Below are positions 1 to 33,100 of a stretch of DNA of 64,000 nucleotides, one piece after another. The DNA lies in contig NZ_ANIK01000012.1 of assembly GCF_000347175.1 (NCBI RefSeq), positions 4,495 through 68,494 of the forward strand, in the 5' to 3' direction. Position 1 is the first letter of the stretch. Each line of letters opens with the position of its first letter. The notes beneath the pieces are model-generated. The model was not told where the DNA came from. It made no database searches and saw nothing but the letters and a program-made list of their open reading frames with translations. A program made the translations under genes and the position numbers. This DNA is from Leptospira alstonii serovar Sichuan str. 79601 (GTDB taxonomy: Bacteria > Spirochaetota > Leptospiria > Leptospirales > Leptospiraceae).

Positions 1-190
1 AATGACTCGAGGTATCGTCGAAACATTCGGAGAATTGAAAGCGACTCTACAGAAAAAAGGAACCGTTATTGAAGATTTTGATCTTTTAATCGGATCAACC
101 GCATTGTATCTCAACTACACATTGGTAAGTAACAACGAAAAACACTTTCATAAAATTCCGGATCTAAAAATCGAAAACTGGACAAAGTGA
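1..190 (+). CDS. VapC-like PIN-domain toxin, 3' end only
   Basis: This is the C-terminal ~62 residues of a type II toxin of the VapC/PIN family; the 5' part lies outside the window. The segment DFDLLIGSTAL matches the stretch carrying the last acidic metal ligands of PIN ribonucleases. The ending NNEKHFHKIPDLKIENW is the usual VapC C-terminus. Family members cleave RNA, often initiator tRNA, and are neutralised by a VapB antitoxin, which would be expected just upstream and cannot be seen. The ATG at position 2 is in frame but is probably an internal Met. Stop TGA is at 188-190. Family assignment is fairly sure; activity cannot be judged. Confidence 0.75.
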   Translation, partial: MTRGIVETFGELKATLQKKGTVIEDFDLLIGSTALYLNYTLVSNNEKHFHKIPDLKIENWTK

Positions 191-223
191 TTTGAGATCA
201 AAAAGCAGAAGTCATCACAAGGT

Positions 224-865
224 TTAACAACCGAAACATTCACAGTCTTTTTCCAAAGATTGGGTTTCCTTAATTTTATACTTCTTTAATAGAAGATTAA
301 GTTCCTCTTGATATTCGGGCCAAGGTCCACAATCTTCTCCCACTGCCTCAAACGCGGTTGTTTTACAATGAACTTTGTAGAATAAGTATTTCGTATATTC
401 GGTATAAAAGTATTTTTCATAAACCGTCTTCTTAGAAGCGATAGGAATCGCCTCGGGGTCCGCATTCTCTTCGCTTTCCAATCGATTCCATTGATATAAG
501 TTTTTTAAATGTTTGAGAACTTCCGTTTTTTTAGCTCCTCTTTGAATCAAACGTAAGTTTGCGTTCCATCGTTTATAAATATAACTTTCGGACGGATCGT
601 AATGGTAAAAATCATCCGTATGATTTTTCTTATAATTTTCGATCGTTTCTTCCGTTCTAAATTCCAAGGATTCCTTTAACCGATCCAAATATCCGATTTG
701 GCTTGAATTCAATTTTTTTAGATTCCGTTCCATGGTTTCCAATTGAATTAGGATTTCGGACGCCGTTAAGTCGGAAAGTTTTCCGCCGGACAAGTTATCG
801 ATTTTCACTTCCTTTGCGAATAAAAACGAAAACGACAAAATTAAAAACGGTATGATTTTTTTCAT
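224..865 (-). CDS. Hypothetical exported protein
   Basis: This 213-residue protein has no family that I recognise. The N-terminus (MKKIIPFLILSFSFLFAKE) is a clear signal peptide, with two lysines, a hydrophobic core and probable cleavage after about residue 17. The mature part is charged, rich in Lys, Glu and Tyr and probably helical, and ends in a small Cys cluster (DCECFGC). The export signal suggests a periplasmic or surface protein. It is followed by VapC debris on the other strand and preceded by a repeat-containing spacer, so it looks monocistronic. Confidence 0.7.
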   Translation of the reverse strand: MKKIIPFLILSFSFLFAKEVKIDNLSGGKLSDLTASEILIQLETMERNLKKLNSSQIGYLDRLKESLEFRTEETIENYKKNHTDDFYHYDPSESYIYKRWNANLRLIQRGAKKTEVLKHLKNLYQWNRLESEENADPEAIPIASKKTVYEKYFYTEYTKYLFYKVHCKTTAFEAVGEDCGPWPEYQEELNLLLKKYKIKETQSLEKDCECFGC

Positions 866-947
866 CGTATATGACCGGATTCCTTTTTTAGTAAGAGCTT
901 ATCTTTAAACATAATATTCAACTTAGAGCTTGTACTAAAACCTAGAA

Positions 948-1085
948 GGAAATTTGCAGGAGTTCCCGCGTTTCAAGTGGCGAGGGGTTAGGAGAGGGGA
1001 TCTTTCTTCTGAATGTGGGAGTTCCCACAGATTACGTCTCTTCGATGCGATCGCCCAAACCTCTAACAACTCGCTACTAACCACT
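948..1085. repeat. Dispersed palindromic repeat cluster (GGGAGTTCCC family)
   Basis: Two copies of a window-wide motif lie in the 866-1102 spacer. At 948-985 there is AATTTGCAGGAGTTCCCGCG followed by TTTCAAGTGGCGAGG. At 1012-1029 there is AATGTGGGAGTTCCCACA, whose arms TGTGGGA/TCCCACA are inverted around a 2-base centre. The rest of the spacer (CTCGCTACTAACCACTCG type sequence) recurs near 40880. No gene is visible here. Confidence 0.7.
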
Positions 1086-1102
1086 CGAAGCGGGACAAGC
1101 AT

Positions 1103-2468
<1,366 letters not shown>

Positions 2469-2485
2469 TTAAGTAAAGAATACGA

Positions 2486-4729
<2,244 letters not shown>

Positions 4730-4850
4730 ATTTTTTAGATTGTCTATCTAACGGAAGGAATAGGATAGGAATCTGAAACGATTTAAAACGCAATTTTTGA
4801 ACGATCGACAACTTGGCAAAAACAACGAACAATTTCTTTAGGAGAAAAAC

Positions 4851-9249
<4,399 letters not shown>

Positions 9250-9253
<4 letters not shown>

Positions 9254-10374
9254 AAATCACTTACTACGTTAGCGGTCACGGATTCGGCCATATCAGCAGA
9301 TCCATGGAAATCATTCTGTATCTTCTCCGCGATTTTCCGGAGTTGGAAATCGATCTCGTAACCGTTCGGGAAAAGTTTTTAACCACTCTTTCCCTGGGCG
9401 AGGAGGATTCCAAAAACCTCGAACGTTTACACGTCCGCAAGAAGATCCTGGACGTGGGTATGATTCAGAGAGACTCTCTTTCCGTCGATATCCGCGCGAC
9501 GGAAGCGAATCTTGAAGAATTCGATTTACAAAAATCGTATATTCAAATTTCGGAAATCGAGGCCTGTCTCGATTTCGAAACCGAACTGATCGTCTCGGAC
9601 TCGGCATCCCTTCCCTTTATGATCGCGGATAAAATCAAAATTCCTTCCCTATTCGTGGGAAACTTCACCTGGGATTTTATTTACGCGGATTATACGAAAG
9701 AATCCTCCGTCTTCGAACGCGCGGCAAAAACTTTCTACGAAGAATACTATCACGCGACGTTCGGCTTACTTCTTCCTTTCAACTGCCCTTCGTCTTCCTT
9801 GGCGGAACAAAAACCGATCGGACTCGTGGGTCGAAGACCGAACTTGGATAAAAAATCCGCGAAAGAATTTTTTAAACTTCCGAACGATAAAATCAACCTA
9901 TTGTTTTCCTTCGGAGCGTACGGTGTGGAAACCTCTCGGTTTTATTGGGAACGATTCGATCCGGAAAAATATACGATCGTTCTCTCCGGAACGGATTTCG
10001 ATTTAACGCAAATTCCCGAAAAACAAAAAGACGGCATCGTTCAATTTTCCGGAATTCATTATCCGGATCTTTTAACTGCCTGCGATTTCGTGATCACCAA
10101 ACCGGGTTACGGAATTATGAGCGAAGCGGTTTACGCCAAAACCCCGGTTCTTTATACGGATCGCGGAAATTTTCCCGAAGTTCCTTTTCTGCACAAAAGT
10201 TTAAACGAAGAGATTCCTTCCGCGTATATCTCCAACGAAGAATTGTTTTCGTTTCGATTGGATAAGGCGATTGAAAATGTTTTCTCCTGGAAGGGAAAAC
10301 CTTCTCCTCTTTTCCAAAGGGATGGAAGAGAGGACGTAAAACACGCGGTTTCGGTTTTTTTGAAGTTGATTTAG
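9250..10374 (+). CDS. Glycosyltransferase, GT-B / family 28-like
   Basis: A 374-residue cytoplasmic protein beginning MKITYYVSGHGFGHISRSME, the glycine/histidine-rich loop typical of MurG-like and related GT-B enzymes. The C-terminal half carries VITKPGYGIMSEAVYAKTPV (~300), the nucleotide-sugar binding block of glycosyltransferase family 28 C-terminal domains. It resembles uncharacterised glycosyltransferases that also form the N-terminal part of some arabinokinases. The start is GTG 9250, overlapping the preceding TGA by 4 bp (GTGA), so it is the last gene of the gltA run. The acceptor is unknown; cell-envelope or LPS synthesis is a guess from the fold. Confidence 0.75.
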
Positions 10375-10390
10375 AACTTATTCCAAAATC

Positions 10391-11077
10391 CTAAAATATT
10401 GCCTTCGGAAAATACTGTTTCACATATTTATCCTCATGACCCGTGTATGCGCATTCCCCCACTCTTGGAGAATTTACAAGAGGCAAAAGTATATCCTCTC
10501 CTTCCTCTTCAACACATTCATGATCTTGAATACAAGATTTGCATAAAAGACCCGACCCGTTATGGATACAAAACGGACAAATCAGTACCGCTTTATTTTC
10601 GCAGTGAGAACATTTAAAATCAATGTCCTTATTTCTAAATACTATTTTAATATCCGTTTCGTCTTCGTCTTCGATTTCATCGATTAAAGATAAAAATAAT
10701 TCCGTGGATGATCCGAAATCGTATACGTAATCCACTTTCAAACCTTTTCTAAAAACTTGTCCGATTTTTTTCTCCATTTCAATATCGTCGTTACGCCCCT
10801 TGGCAAAGGCGCTTAAATGACCGCAACATTCAACCCATATATCTTTTATGAACGAATCTATTTTTTCTAAGGAAATATCGGGTTTTGCTTTAATTACGAG
10901 CCAATACTCGGGGCTATATTTTCCCTCAATGAGCAAAAGCATATGACGAGAGGATTTATCCTTCTTCGATTTGTTTTTACCGTCGCATTTTGAGATATGT
11001 GCTTTTATGGAGGCGGAATTTTTCGGTATTTCTTTATTACAATACGCGCATATTCCGTTGGTTTTCATTTTTTTCAT
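10391..11077 (-). CDS. Hypothetical zinc-ribbon protein with pRiA4b ORF-3-like motif
   Basis: A 228-residue protein with an N-terminal zinc-finger-like CAYC...H...C segment and, after residue ~155, three further Cys pairs (CSHC, CPFC, CKSC) forming probable zinc ribbons. In the middle, LKVDYVYDFGSSTELFLSL resembles the YDFGD core of the plasmid pRiA4b ORF-3 family, whose function is unknown. There is no signal peptide. The gene converges on the glycosyltransferase gene with 16 bp between stops. It looks somewhat more AT-rich than its neighbours. The call is structural only. Confidence 0.65.
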   Translation of the reverse strand: MKKMKTNGICAYCNKEIPKNSASIKAHISKCDGKNKSKKDKSSRHMLLLIEGKYSPEYWLVIKAKPDISLEKIDSFIKDIWVECCGHLSAFAKGRNDDIEMEKKIGQVFRKGLKVDYVYDFGSSTELFLSLIDEIEDEDETDIKIVFRNKDIDFKCSHCENKAVLICPFCIHNGSGLLCKSCIQDHECVEEEGEDILLPLVNSPRVGECAYTGHEDKYVKQYFPKAIF

Positions 11078-11152
11078 GGACTACCTCGTTCTTTTTAGGG
11101 AATTTTTCGGCAAGTCGTTTTTCGTAGCAATACTCATTCAATTTTTGTAATG

Positions 11153-15649
<4,497 letters not shown>

Positions 15650-15984
15650 CTGCCGAGATCCCTCATCATCCGATTTCCCTGGTTTACATAAGGCGTGGGG
15701 CGCCCCTGGCTGAAATTTCAGCAAAATTCTCCAGCTAAAGCCAATAAATTGAGAGTTGCGTAAATTGAAAACATTCTTTTAAAAGATAGGATTGAAATAA
15801 AGAATCGGCCGAACGAGCGGGTTCTTTTAGTTTTCGGCTCTACAATTTTGAAAAAGTAAAATTCAATTTTTCAAAAAACTAAAGTTCGATCGTCCGACGA
15901 GTCGTAAAATTCTTACCCCTTCTTCCCCCTTCGCGTTCAAGTATAACACGTCTCAAAACTCGATCCATCTATAAACGTGGCCGA

Positions 15985-16015
15985 TTTAGATTCGTAAACC
16001 TACTGCGAATCTAAA
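15985..16015. other. Hairpin in the gltB upstream region
   Basis: The spacer 15650-16170 holds no gene. It contains a perfect 10-bp inverted repeat, TTTAGATTCG at 15985-15994 and CGAATCTAAA at 16006-16015, around an 11-base loop. It lacks a T-run in the direction of gltB transcription, so it is not an obvious terminator. It may be an operator or mRNA leader element, but this is inference. Confidence 0.4.
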
Positions 16016-16170
16016 AAATAAATCTCCACGACTTAGACTCTTCGTAAATCGTTTGCGACGTTTATCTTGACTACCTTTTGCCCGAACTTTAAGCAAAGTC
16101 GCCGAATCAAAGCAAGGTTAGTAAAATTGAAGAAAGAATTTCGTGTGAAGTAGGAAAGGAGAATCGGAGC

Positions 16171-17487
<1,317 letters not shown>

Positions 17488-17590
17488 ACAATCGATTTCG
17501 GATTTGTATCCGGAGAACGAACCTAAATTTATCGGCTTCGTTCGTTTGATTGGTCAGTTTTCGTCCCGTTTTCAGGAATTCAAGATAAAT

Positions 17591-17675
17591 TGGGAGTTCC
17601 CGCGTTTCCGGCGACGAGGATCACAGTTTGTTGTGGGAACTCCCACGTTTTTAGTAGCGAGTGAATAGGAATTAG
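17591..17675. repeat. Dispersed palindromic repeat, two copies
   Basis: GGGAGTTCCCGCGTTTCC (from 17592) and TTGTGGGAACTCCCACG (from 17631) are two copies of the window-wide palindrome in opposite orientation. They are followed by GTGAATAGGAATTAGGGAT, related to the GGATAGGGATCAG tail found near 51050, 54170 and 57660. Intergenic. Confidence 0.7.
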
Positions 17676-17705
17676 GGATTAGGGCTTTACGACCTCGAAA
17701 AAAAG

Positions 17706-17866
17706 ATTGGGCGAATCCGGCCCTGGCGCAGCGATTCATAGAGAGCGACGCCTTGAGTTTTTTGGCCGGACCGCGCTTTCAGCTCCAATCAACAAATTGA
17801 TAGATCGCTCTAAAAGCGAAATTTTTCGTCATTCCAATTTGTTGATTCCGCTTCAATCGCTTTCGC
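17706..17866 (+). repeat. Two-hairpin dispersed element, copy A
   Basis: A structured repeat ends 26 bp before the DUF2442 gene. Stem 1 starts with CCGGCC (17717-17722) and closes with GGCCGG (17764-17769). The conserved joint ACCGCGCTTTCAGCTCC follows. Stem 2 is a perfect 13-bp pair, AATCAACAAATTG (17787-17799) with CAATTTGTTGATT (17835-17847). The tail is CCGCTTCAATCGCTTTCGC. Copy B (52453-52589, minus) is close in sequence. Copy C (60800-60935) keeps the layout with different stem sequences. Confidence 0.75.
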
Positions 17867-17883
17867 AAAAGATCGATTTTTAG

Positions 17884-18159
<276 letters not shown>

Positions 18160-18267
18160 AACTAAAATCTCACAAAGTCGTTTATAAAAAAACCTAACTT
18201 AAATAGCCAATCTCAAAACTTCGTTTCTATTTGACGCGGTTTACCCAAAATTCCTATTACAAACGAT

Positions 18268-18564
18268 TTAAGCGAAAACGTTTCCCGACTTTAAGGAAAG
18301 AATTCTATATCTCAGGAAAGTATTGCAGGTCGCCTCTTCCGTATAACGAACCAGATCGTAATCGGGTCTCGTAGAACGAAAGAAATTGGAATACGACAGC
18401 CTTTCCGAAATTTCTTTTTGGATATGCGCCCTCGCCTCGGTTCTTCGAAAGTATTCGGAAGGAATGATCACTTCGTTCTTATAGGACAAAATATTGCCCC
18501 GATAAATGGCGACCGTGACCCGGATTCGATACGTCTCGGTTGGTTTTAATGCGGTAAAATCCAT
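18268..18564 (-). CDS. Small hypothetical protein
   Basis: 98 residues, no recognised family. The first 40 residues are beta-like (ETYRIRVTVAIYRGNILSYKNEVII) and the remainder helical and basic. There are no export signals. It sits between repeat-rich spacers and converges on the DUF2442 gene. The coding bias resembles that of real Leptospira genes, but the call rests mainly on the open frame. Confidence 0.5.
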   Translation of the reverse strand: MDFTALKPTETYRIRVTVAIYRGNILSYKNEVIIPSEYFRRTEARAHIQKEISERLSYSNFFRSTRPDYDLVRYTEEATCNTFLRYRILSLKSGNVFA

Positions 18565-18689
18565 AAAACAATTTTTTCAGGGATGTGTTTGTATATATCG
18601 GAGTCGAGAAGCGCGGAATCAAATCCGTTCGGCAAAAATACGATCCGGAAACGAATAAAATTCGTGCCGTTATGGATAAAATCGGAAAA

Positions 18690-18845
18690 ATTTTGACCCT
18701 GACATCTATTCACTATTCACTGACATCTAAAATGTGGGAACTCCCGCGTTTTGTGAAACTAAAACGTCTCATTCCCTAAATGCCGACCCGTCACCTGAGT
18801 TTACATGGGTCGTTCGATGGGTTTGGGAAAAACTTTTAAGAAAAG
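18690..18845. repeat. Dispersed repeat, degenerate long form
   Basis: AAATGTGGGAACTCCCGCG at 18730 is followed by GTGAAACTAAAACGTCTCAT, an AATGCCGACC segment, CACCTGAGTTTACATGGG and TCGTTCGATGGG. The same order, in a longer and partly inverted version, is found at 40911-41050. It is preceded by CTGACATCT motifs shared with 51060 and 54185. Small open frames across it are repeat-borne and not called as genes. Confidence 0.6.
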
Positions 18846-18880
18846 GGGAATTCTAGTTCAAAACGGAATTCTAAACCAGA

Positions 18881-20875
<1,995 letters not shown>

Positions 20876-20887
20876 GAACTTCCAATT

Positions 20888-21931
<1,044 letters not shown>

Positions 21932-22093
21932 GAAGTTGAATGTACCGTTCAAGCCCGAGTTTTTCAGCAGGTTTCGGAGTTCCGGTTTTGGCAGAATTTC
22001 ATTTTGATTCGTTTAGACAAATCGTTTCCCGAAAAATCCAGTCGGAAATAAGGTTAAGATTTTACCGGAATTTCGAGTTCATCCCAAAACCCT

Positions 22094-22117
22094 TGCACAG
22101 GAGTTCCCACGTTTCCG
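22094..22117. repeat. Dispersed palindromic repeat, single copy
   Basis: CTTGCACAGGAGTTCCCACG, then TTTCCG, repeats the element at 948 and 40803. It lies in the 21932-22448 spacer, which is otherwise AT-rich and shows no gene. Confidence 0.6.
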
Positions 22118-22448
22118 ATGTCAAAAGCGCTACTTACTTTTTTTGTTTCAAATCCCCATCCTTCGCTTTGAAACAAACGCAAAATCATCACATTTAAGAA
22201 ATCTTGTTATAAATTGGGCCCTTGACGCTACATAAAAGACAAAATCAACTTTAAACCGGCAAGTTCCTGATTTGTAAATTTAACTTTTTATTATAAAACG
22301 AAAAACCGAAATCAAAAATTACAAACCGCTCGGTCCCGAACTTACTCAATCCGATCCATACAACGGAATGTGCAAAATAGTGTTGTTTTATAGGTTCTAC
22401 TAAATTAGATAGACTCATTATCGTGCAACCAAACTCGAACGGAACGTT

Positions 22449-24248
<1,800 letters not shown>

Positions 24249-24252
24249 GAAT

Positions 24253-25487
<1,235 letters not shown>

Positions 25488-25488
<1 letters not shown>

Positions 25489-25790
25489 TGAGCAATCCAT
25501 TGTTTTATATGTATGATTGGATTCCATCTCATGAACTGAACACGTTGGATCTTTCCGAGTTGGAATATCTTGAACAAAATTTAGTCGATGAATGCGAACG
25601 ATTAGAAAAGGAATTCAATGTCTTTTTCGCCGTTTACAAAAAAGGAACGTTGGCAAAACCGAAAGGTCTTTGTACTACATTCAAATTTGCGAAATTAGAT
25701 CAGGATACCTGCAATCTTATCGATGATTTCGAACACAAACTGGGAAAACGAATTCTCGTCGCCTATGCAAAACCCTTAGAACGATGGTGA
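25488..25790 (+). CDS. Small hypothetical protein, end of the cyclase-FecR operon
   Basis: 100 residues, no recognised family. Its ATG overlaps the FecR stop (TAATG at 25486-25490), so translation is probably coupled. It has an acidic, helical centre (DLSELEYLEQNLVDECERLE) and no export signal. A hairpin with a T-run follows directly at 25798-25839. It may be a cytoplasmic partner of the cyclase/FecR module; this comes from position only. Confidence 0.65.
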
Positions 25791-25797
25791 ATTTTCG

Positions 25798-25839
25798 CGG
25801 ATTTTTTTTAATCATTTATAAATGCAAAAATCCGTTTTT
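25798..25839 (+). terminator. Rho-independent terminator after the cyclase-FecR operon
   Basis: CGGATTTTT (25798-25806) pairs with AAAAATCCG (25826-25834), followed by TTTTT. The loop is long (19 bases) but contains a second small inverted repeat (CATTTATAAATG). It sits 7 bp after the stop of the preceding gene. Confidence 0.65.
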
Positions 25840-25862
25840 ACGGGGAAAGCAAAATGGAAACG

Positions 25863-26047
25863 TTATGCCGGAACCACGTCGGCAGGCGTAAGAGATTCGA
25901 TGTTGTGGGTAAATCCTTCCTTATCGTAAAAGAGAACCACTAATCTATCGTTTTCGAAAGAAATCACTTCTACGATCGAATTGGTATGAACGAAAATACC
26001 GTTGTGAAGAAAAGTACGTTTGATGATTTTAACCTTGTCGCCCGGTT

Positions 26048-26051
<4 letters not shown>
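25863..26051 (-). CDS. Small SH3-like hypothetical protein
   Basis: A 62-residue basic beta-rich protein (MKPGDKVKIIKRTFLHNG...). The KPGDKVKI opening and LTPADVVPA ending suggest a small beta-barrel of KOW/SH3 type. Its ATG overlaps the stop of the NifU-pentapeptide gene by 4 bp (ATGA), indicating coupled expression. No function is known to me. Confidence 0.6.
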
Positions 26052-26839
<788 letters not shown>

Positions 26840-26897
26840 GAAATTTCTCCTGCCCGGTGTTTAGACGGCATAAAAAGGAAGAAGAGTCCGCAAACTC

Positions 26898-27101
26898 TCA
26901 CTGCATCTTGTATTTTTTCTTGAACTTGTCCACCCTACCCGTCGTATCCACAAGTTTGGATTTTCCGGTAAAGAACGGGTGACAAGCGGAACAAATTTCG
27001 ATGTTGATATCGCCGATGGAAGTTCTGGTTTCGTAAACGGTTCCACAAGACGCGCAACTGATTTTAGCAGTTTTATAGTTTGGATGAATTCCAGTTTTCA
27101 T
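26898..27101 (-). CDS. rpmE: 50S ribosomal protein L31
   Basis: A 67-residue ribosomal protein of the large subunit. It opens MKTGIHPNYKTAKISCASC, and all four zinc ligands are present (Cys16, Cys19, Cys37, Cys40), so it is the zinc-binding type expressed under zinc sufficiency. AAGGG precedes the ATG. It lies 20 bp after rho on the same strand, an arrangement common in bacteria, and is likely transcribed with it. Confidence 0.96.
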   Translation of the reverse strand: MKTGIHPNYKTAKISCASCGTVYETRTSIGDINIEICSACHPFFTGKSKLVDTTGRVDKFKKKYKMQ

Positions 27102-27121
27102 AGTTTCCCTTTTTTTAGCGG

Positions 27122-28576
<1,455 letters not shown>

Positions 28577-28603
28577 ATTAGGAGCTACTTGAGTTTTAAA
28601 AAG

Positions 28604-28662
<59 letters not shown>

Positions 28663-28721
28663 GTTAGATCGGCTCTAATCATGAGATAACGGACGCAAGC
28701 GGAAGTTGTCAACGAAATTAT

Positions 28722-29927
<1,206 letters not shown>

Positions 29928-30132
29928 GCAGGACGATTTTTCCAAATGCCGATTTCACGTCAGAATACTTTTATTTTCGGTCGGTCAGAAAATTCCTCTC
30001 TTTTTTGGAGTGTGGTAGGTTAAAACTAAGAAAGGATGTCCAAACCGAGCCGCTCGTTCCCAATAAAAAGTGATACGACTTTTTTTGCGCGGTCTGTTAT
30101 TCTATCAAACGCTTTCGACAAAACGACACTTT

Positions 30133-33100
30133 ATGATTTTCAGACCGGCAGATTTCCGTAAAGAAACAATTCCCGAATATTATACGCACTACTTGGAAAG
30201 ATTACAGAACTACGACTTTGAAGGGGCGATGAATCTCCTTGAAGAAATTTTCAAAGACGAGCGAAATCAAAAGAAAAAAGGAAAACCCGCGGACCATTTG
30301 CGCGAAGAGCGCGGAGAAAAGGATCGCAGTCTTTATGAATTGTTTCAAGAAATGATTCGGCAGTTTCATTTTGCGGAATCGTTGCCTGACAGAGTCGATC
30401 GAATCTTGAAAACGTTGGAAGAGAGTCTAACGGAAGAAAATCTACGATCTCATCGATTCAAACCGTTCAACGGATTTCTTTTCAAAATGTCCGACGACGA
30501 ATTTTGCAGCGCGACCTTGGATTCGATTCATTTCGATTCGGAGAACGGAAAAACGTCCCGTGTGTTCGGACTCAATCACGAAATCATCCGATATACCGAT
30601 TCGTACCCTTCGGGAGAAAGTTCGGAGGACGAAGAAGAAACAAGTTCCGAAGCCTACGATTTTATTTACGCACTCGAAGAAGGGGAATATCCGATTTCCT
30701 ATTTGGGAGAAACGATCCCAGGAAAGGATCTTCACGTTCATATCAAACTCCTTCTTTTTGCGAAGATGATCCGTGAAATCGTCGAAGAACTTTTGTTAGA
30801 CGAACGATTTGCGAAATTCCCGAAAGCGTTTCCGTTTTACGTGCTCGTCAACTCGGAGGATTGTTACGATTATACACAGGAAAGGTTTCTACTCGAAATT
30901 CTTCCAACGATCGAATTGGAATCCCTTCGGGACAATCCGCATTTCACGTTGTATGAAACGTCGTCTCAAGTTGAAAATTACTCTTCCGTAACGGACGAAT
31001 TTTTATTTTCGGTCGAATTTCTAAATCAACCGAAATCGAAAGAATTTCAGAACCTACTCGAAATCGCGGATTCCAATCCTGAATTCAAAACCTTCCTGGA
31101 AAAGTCCGCCCTTGTTTTACTACATTCTAACAACGACGATGAAGAATTCTCCGATTCGGATTTTGAGGAAGATTGGAACGACGGGAAATTTTCGGACGAT
31201 AATAAATTACTTAAGGAAAAGATAAAGGATTTCACTCCTCAGGAGTTCGTATGTTTCTTCTGGAAACTTGCGGAGGTAAATCCATCCCATTTGGAAAACG
31301 CAGTAAACTTTCAGAACGAGGTTTTTTCCCTTTCCCCTCCGGAACTAACGGATTTATACGAGAAAGCGATTCCGAATATTCAAAATTTTTCATATAATTT
31401 ACTGCAATCCTACCTGGAAATTCCGGAGAACCGCAAGGAAAAATTTCGTCCCGCCTTCGAGAGCGCGCTGGATCGTATGAAAACACTTCCACATCCCGCG
31501 TTTAAAATTCGCGCTATGGAAATCGAAGCCCGCCTGAGATCGAATCGGTTCGAGGATGAAAACCCTCTCTATTTAGATCCTCCGGATGAATTGATTGATC
31601 TGATGATAGAACTGATTCGTTGTATGCCCGAAGAGTTTCCTTGGTTCGGAGAATCCTGGGATTTTATCTTCGAAGAGCGGCTTCTTCCTTTGGGAAAAAA
31701 AGCCAAAAGGGCGGTTCCCGCCGTGATCAAAGTGATGGAAAGATACGACTACGAGGACGCAACGCGGAATCTTGCCCCGGTTTTGTACGAGATCGGATGC
31801 GAAGACATTCCGCCTCTCGTTCACGAGCTGCACAAAGAAAACGAATTTTACATGGAAGAATTCTACGATCGATGGGCCGGACAAGCTCCCGCGATTCGTT
31901 GGTCTCATCTTTCGGATCGATTTCAACATTTTCCGGAAGACTTCGCGCGCTCGGAAACCTGGGAGGATCTTCTTTACGACAGCGAACCCGGATTTTCCTT
32001 ATATTATGAAAACATTGAAAAGGAAACTCGCATCTTTTCTTTCCTTTTGACGGCGTTAAAAAACGATCCGAAGGATATTTTAAGACGATTCGCCCTTTTT
32101 TATTCCGAAAAAAAAGGAAAGACCGCGAAAAAAAATCGCGGACGGTTTTTTCAAATCGTCTCCGACATGACGGAGCTTCTGAACCTTCTCAAGCCGCATA
32201 TAAAATTGAACCGGGAACAGAAATTCGCACTGGAATGCGGCGTTTCCGCAAAGGCGATCGAATCGTTTTTATACGAAAAACCGGATACGTTGGATCTTTT
32301 GGACCGAACGTTATCCGAAATTTCTAAAAATCCTCTATTATTCTTTTTGAAAGTAAATTATCTGGAAAAGAAAAAAGGAATCAAACAAGCCTTGGAAGAG
32401 CTGAGACTCGCCCTTCCGATTTTGTGGGAGGACGATCTTGTCGTAACAAAGGCGTTCTTTTTGTATCTGTTGTTTCCCGATCAAAACTGGGAGCGGATTT
32501 CCTTCGGTAAATTATACGCCTTTTACAAAAAGGTCCGAACGGCGTTTCAGGATCTGTTTTTTGCGGACGGAAAATTCATCGCCGATTTAAACTCCTTTAA
32601 AACGGACCTGTTTTCAGATATTTTAAAAAAGGAATATTCAAAAATTGAAATAGAGTTTCAAAAAACGTGGATTAAAAATCAAACGGAAGAATACGAAACT
32701 CTGGAAAAATTGGATTCCCTTCCCGAAAACGAACTGGTTTTATTCTTAAAACCCGGAAACTTATCCCTCAATCTTTCGATCGCTTCCAAACTTCTTAAAA
32801 ATTCCGAAAACTTTTCCAAGGAACTTTTACAACTTTTGGAATGGGAAACGGAAGAAGTTTCCGTCCTTCAAATCCTAAAATTGTTTTATCAAAATCCGGT
32901 CTTAAAGGAAGAACTCTTTCAAAATCCGATTTTTCAAAAACACCTCGCGTTCTTTATCAAGGAATACGAGGACGTTTCCCCCAAGGAACTCGCAAAATCC
33001 GTCTTTTCCAAATTTAGGGAAATTCGAAATTCTTCCGTAATCGTGGAAGCGGTAAAGGATTTGGATCGGGATACGATCGTATATTGTTTTCTTTCCGTTT

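Noticed and set aside
15650..15724. N-terminal 25-residue extension of GltB
   Set aside because: GltB chains have the nucleophile Cys close to the start after processing; the extension resembles no family member.
18585..18779. 64-codon plus-strand frame
   Set aside because: Its second half is the palindromic repeat; no ribosome site and no family.
26876..26897. Hairpin after rpmE as terminator
   Set aside because: Only five strong pairs with G-T extension; too weak to list.
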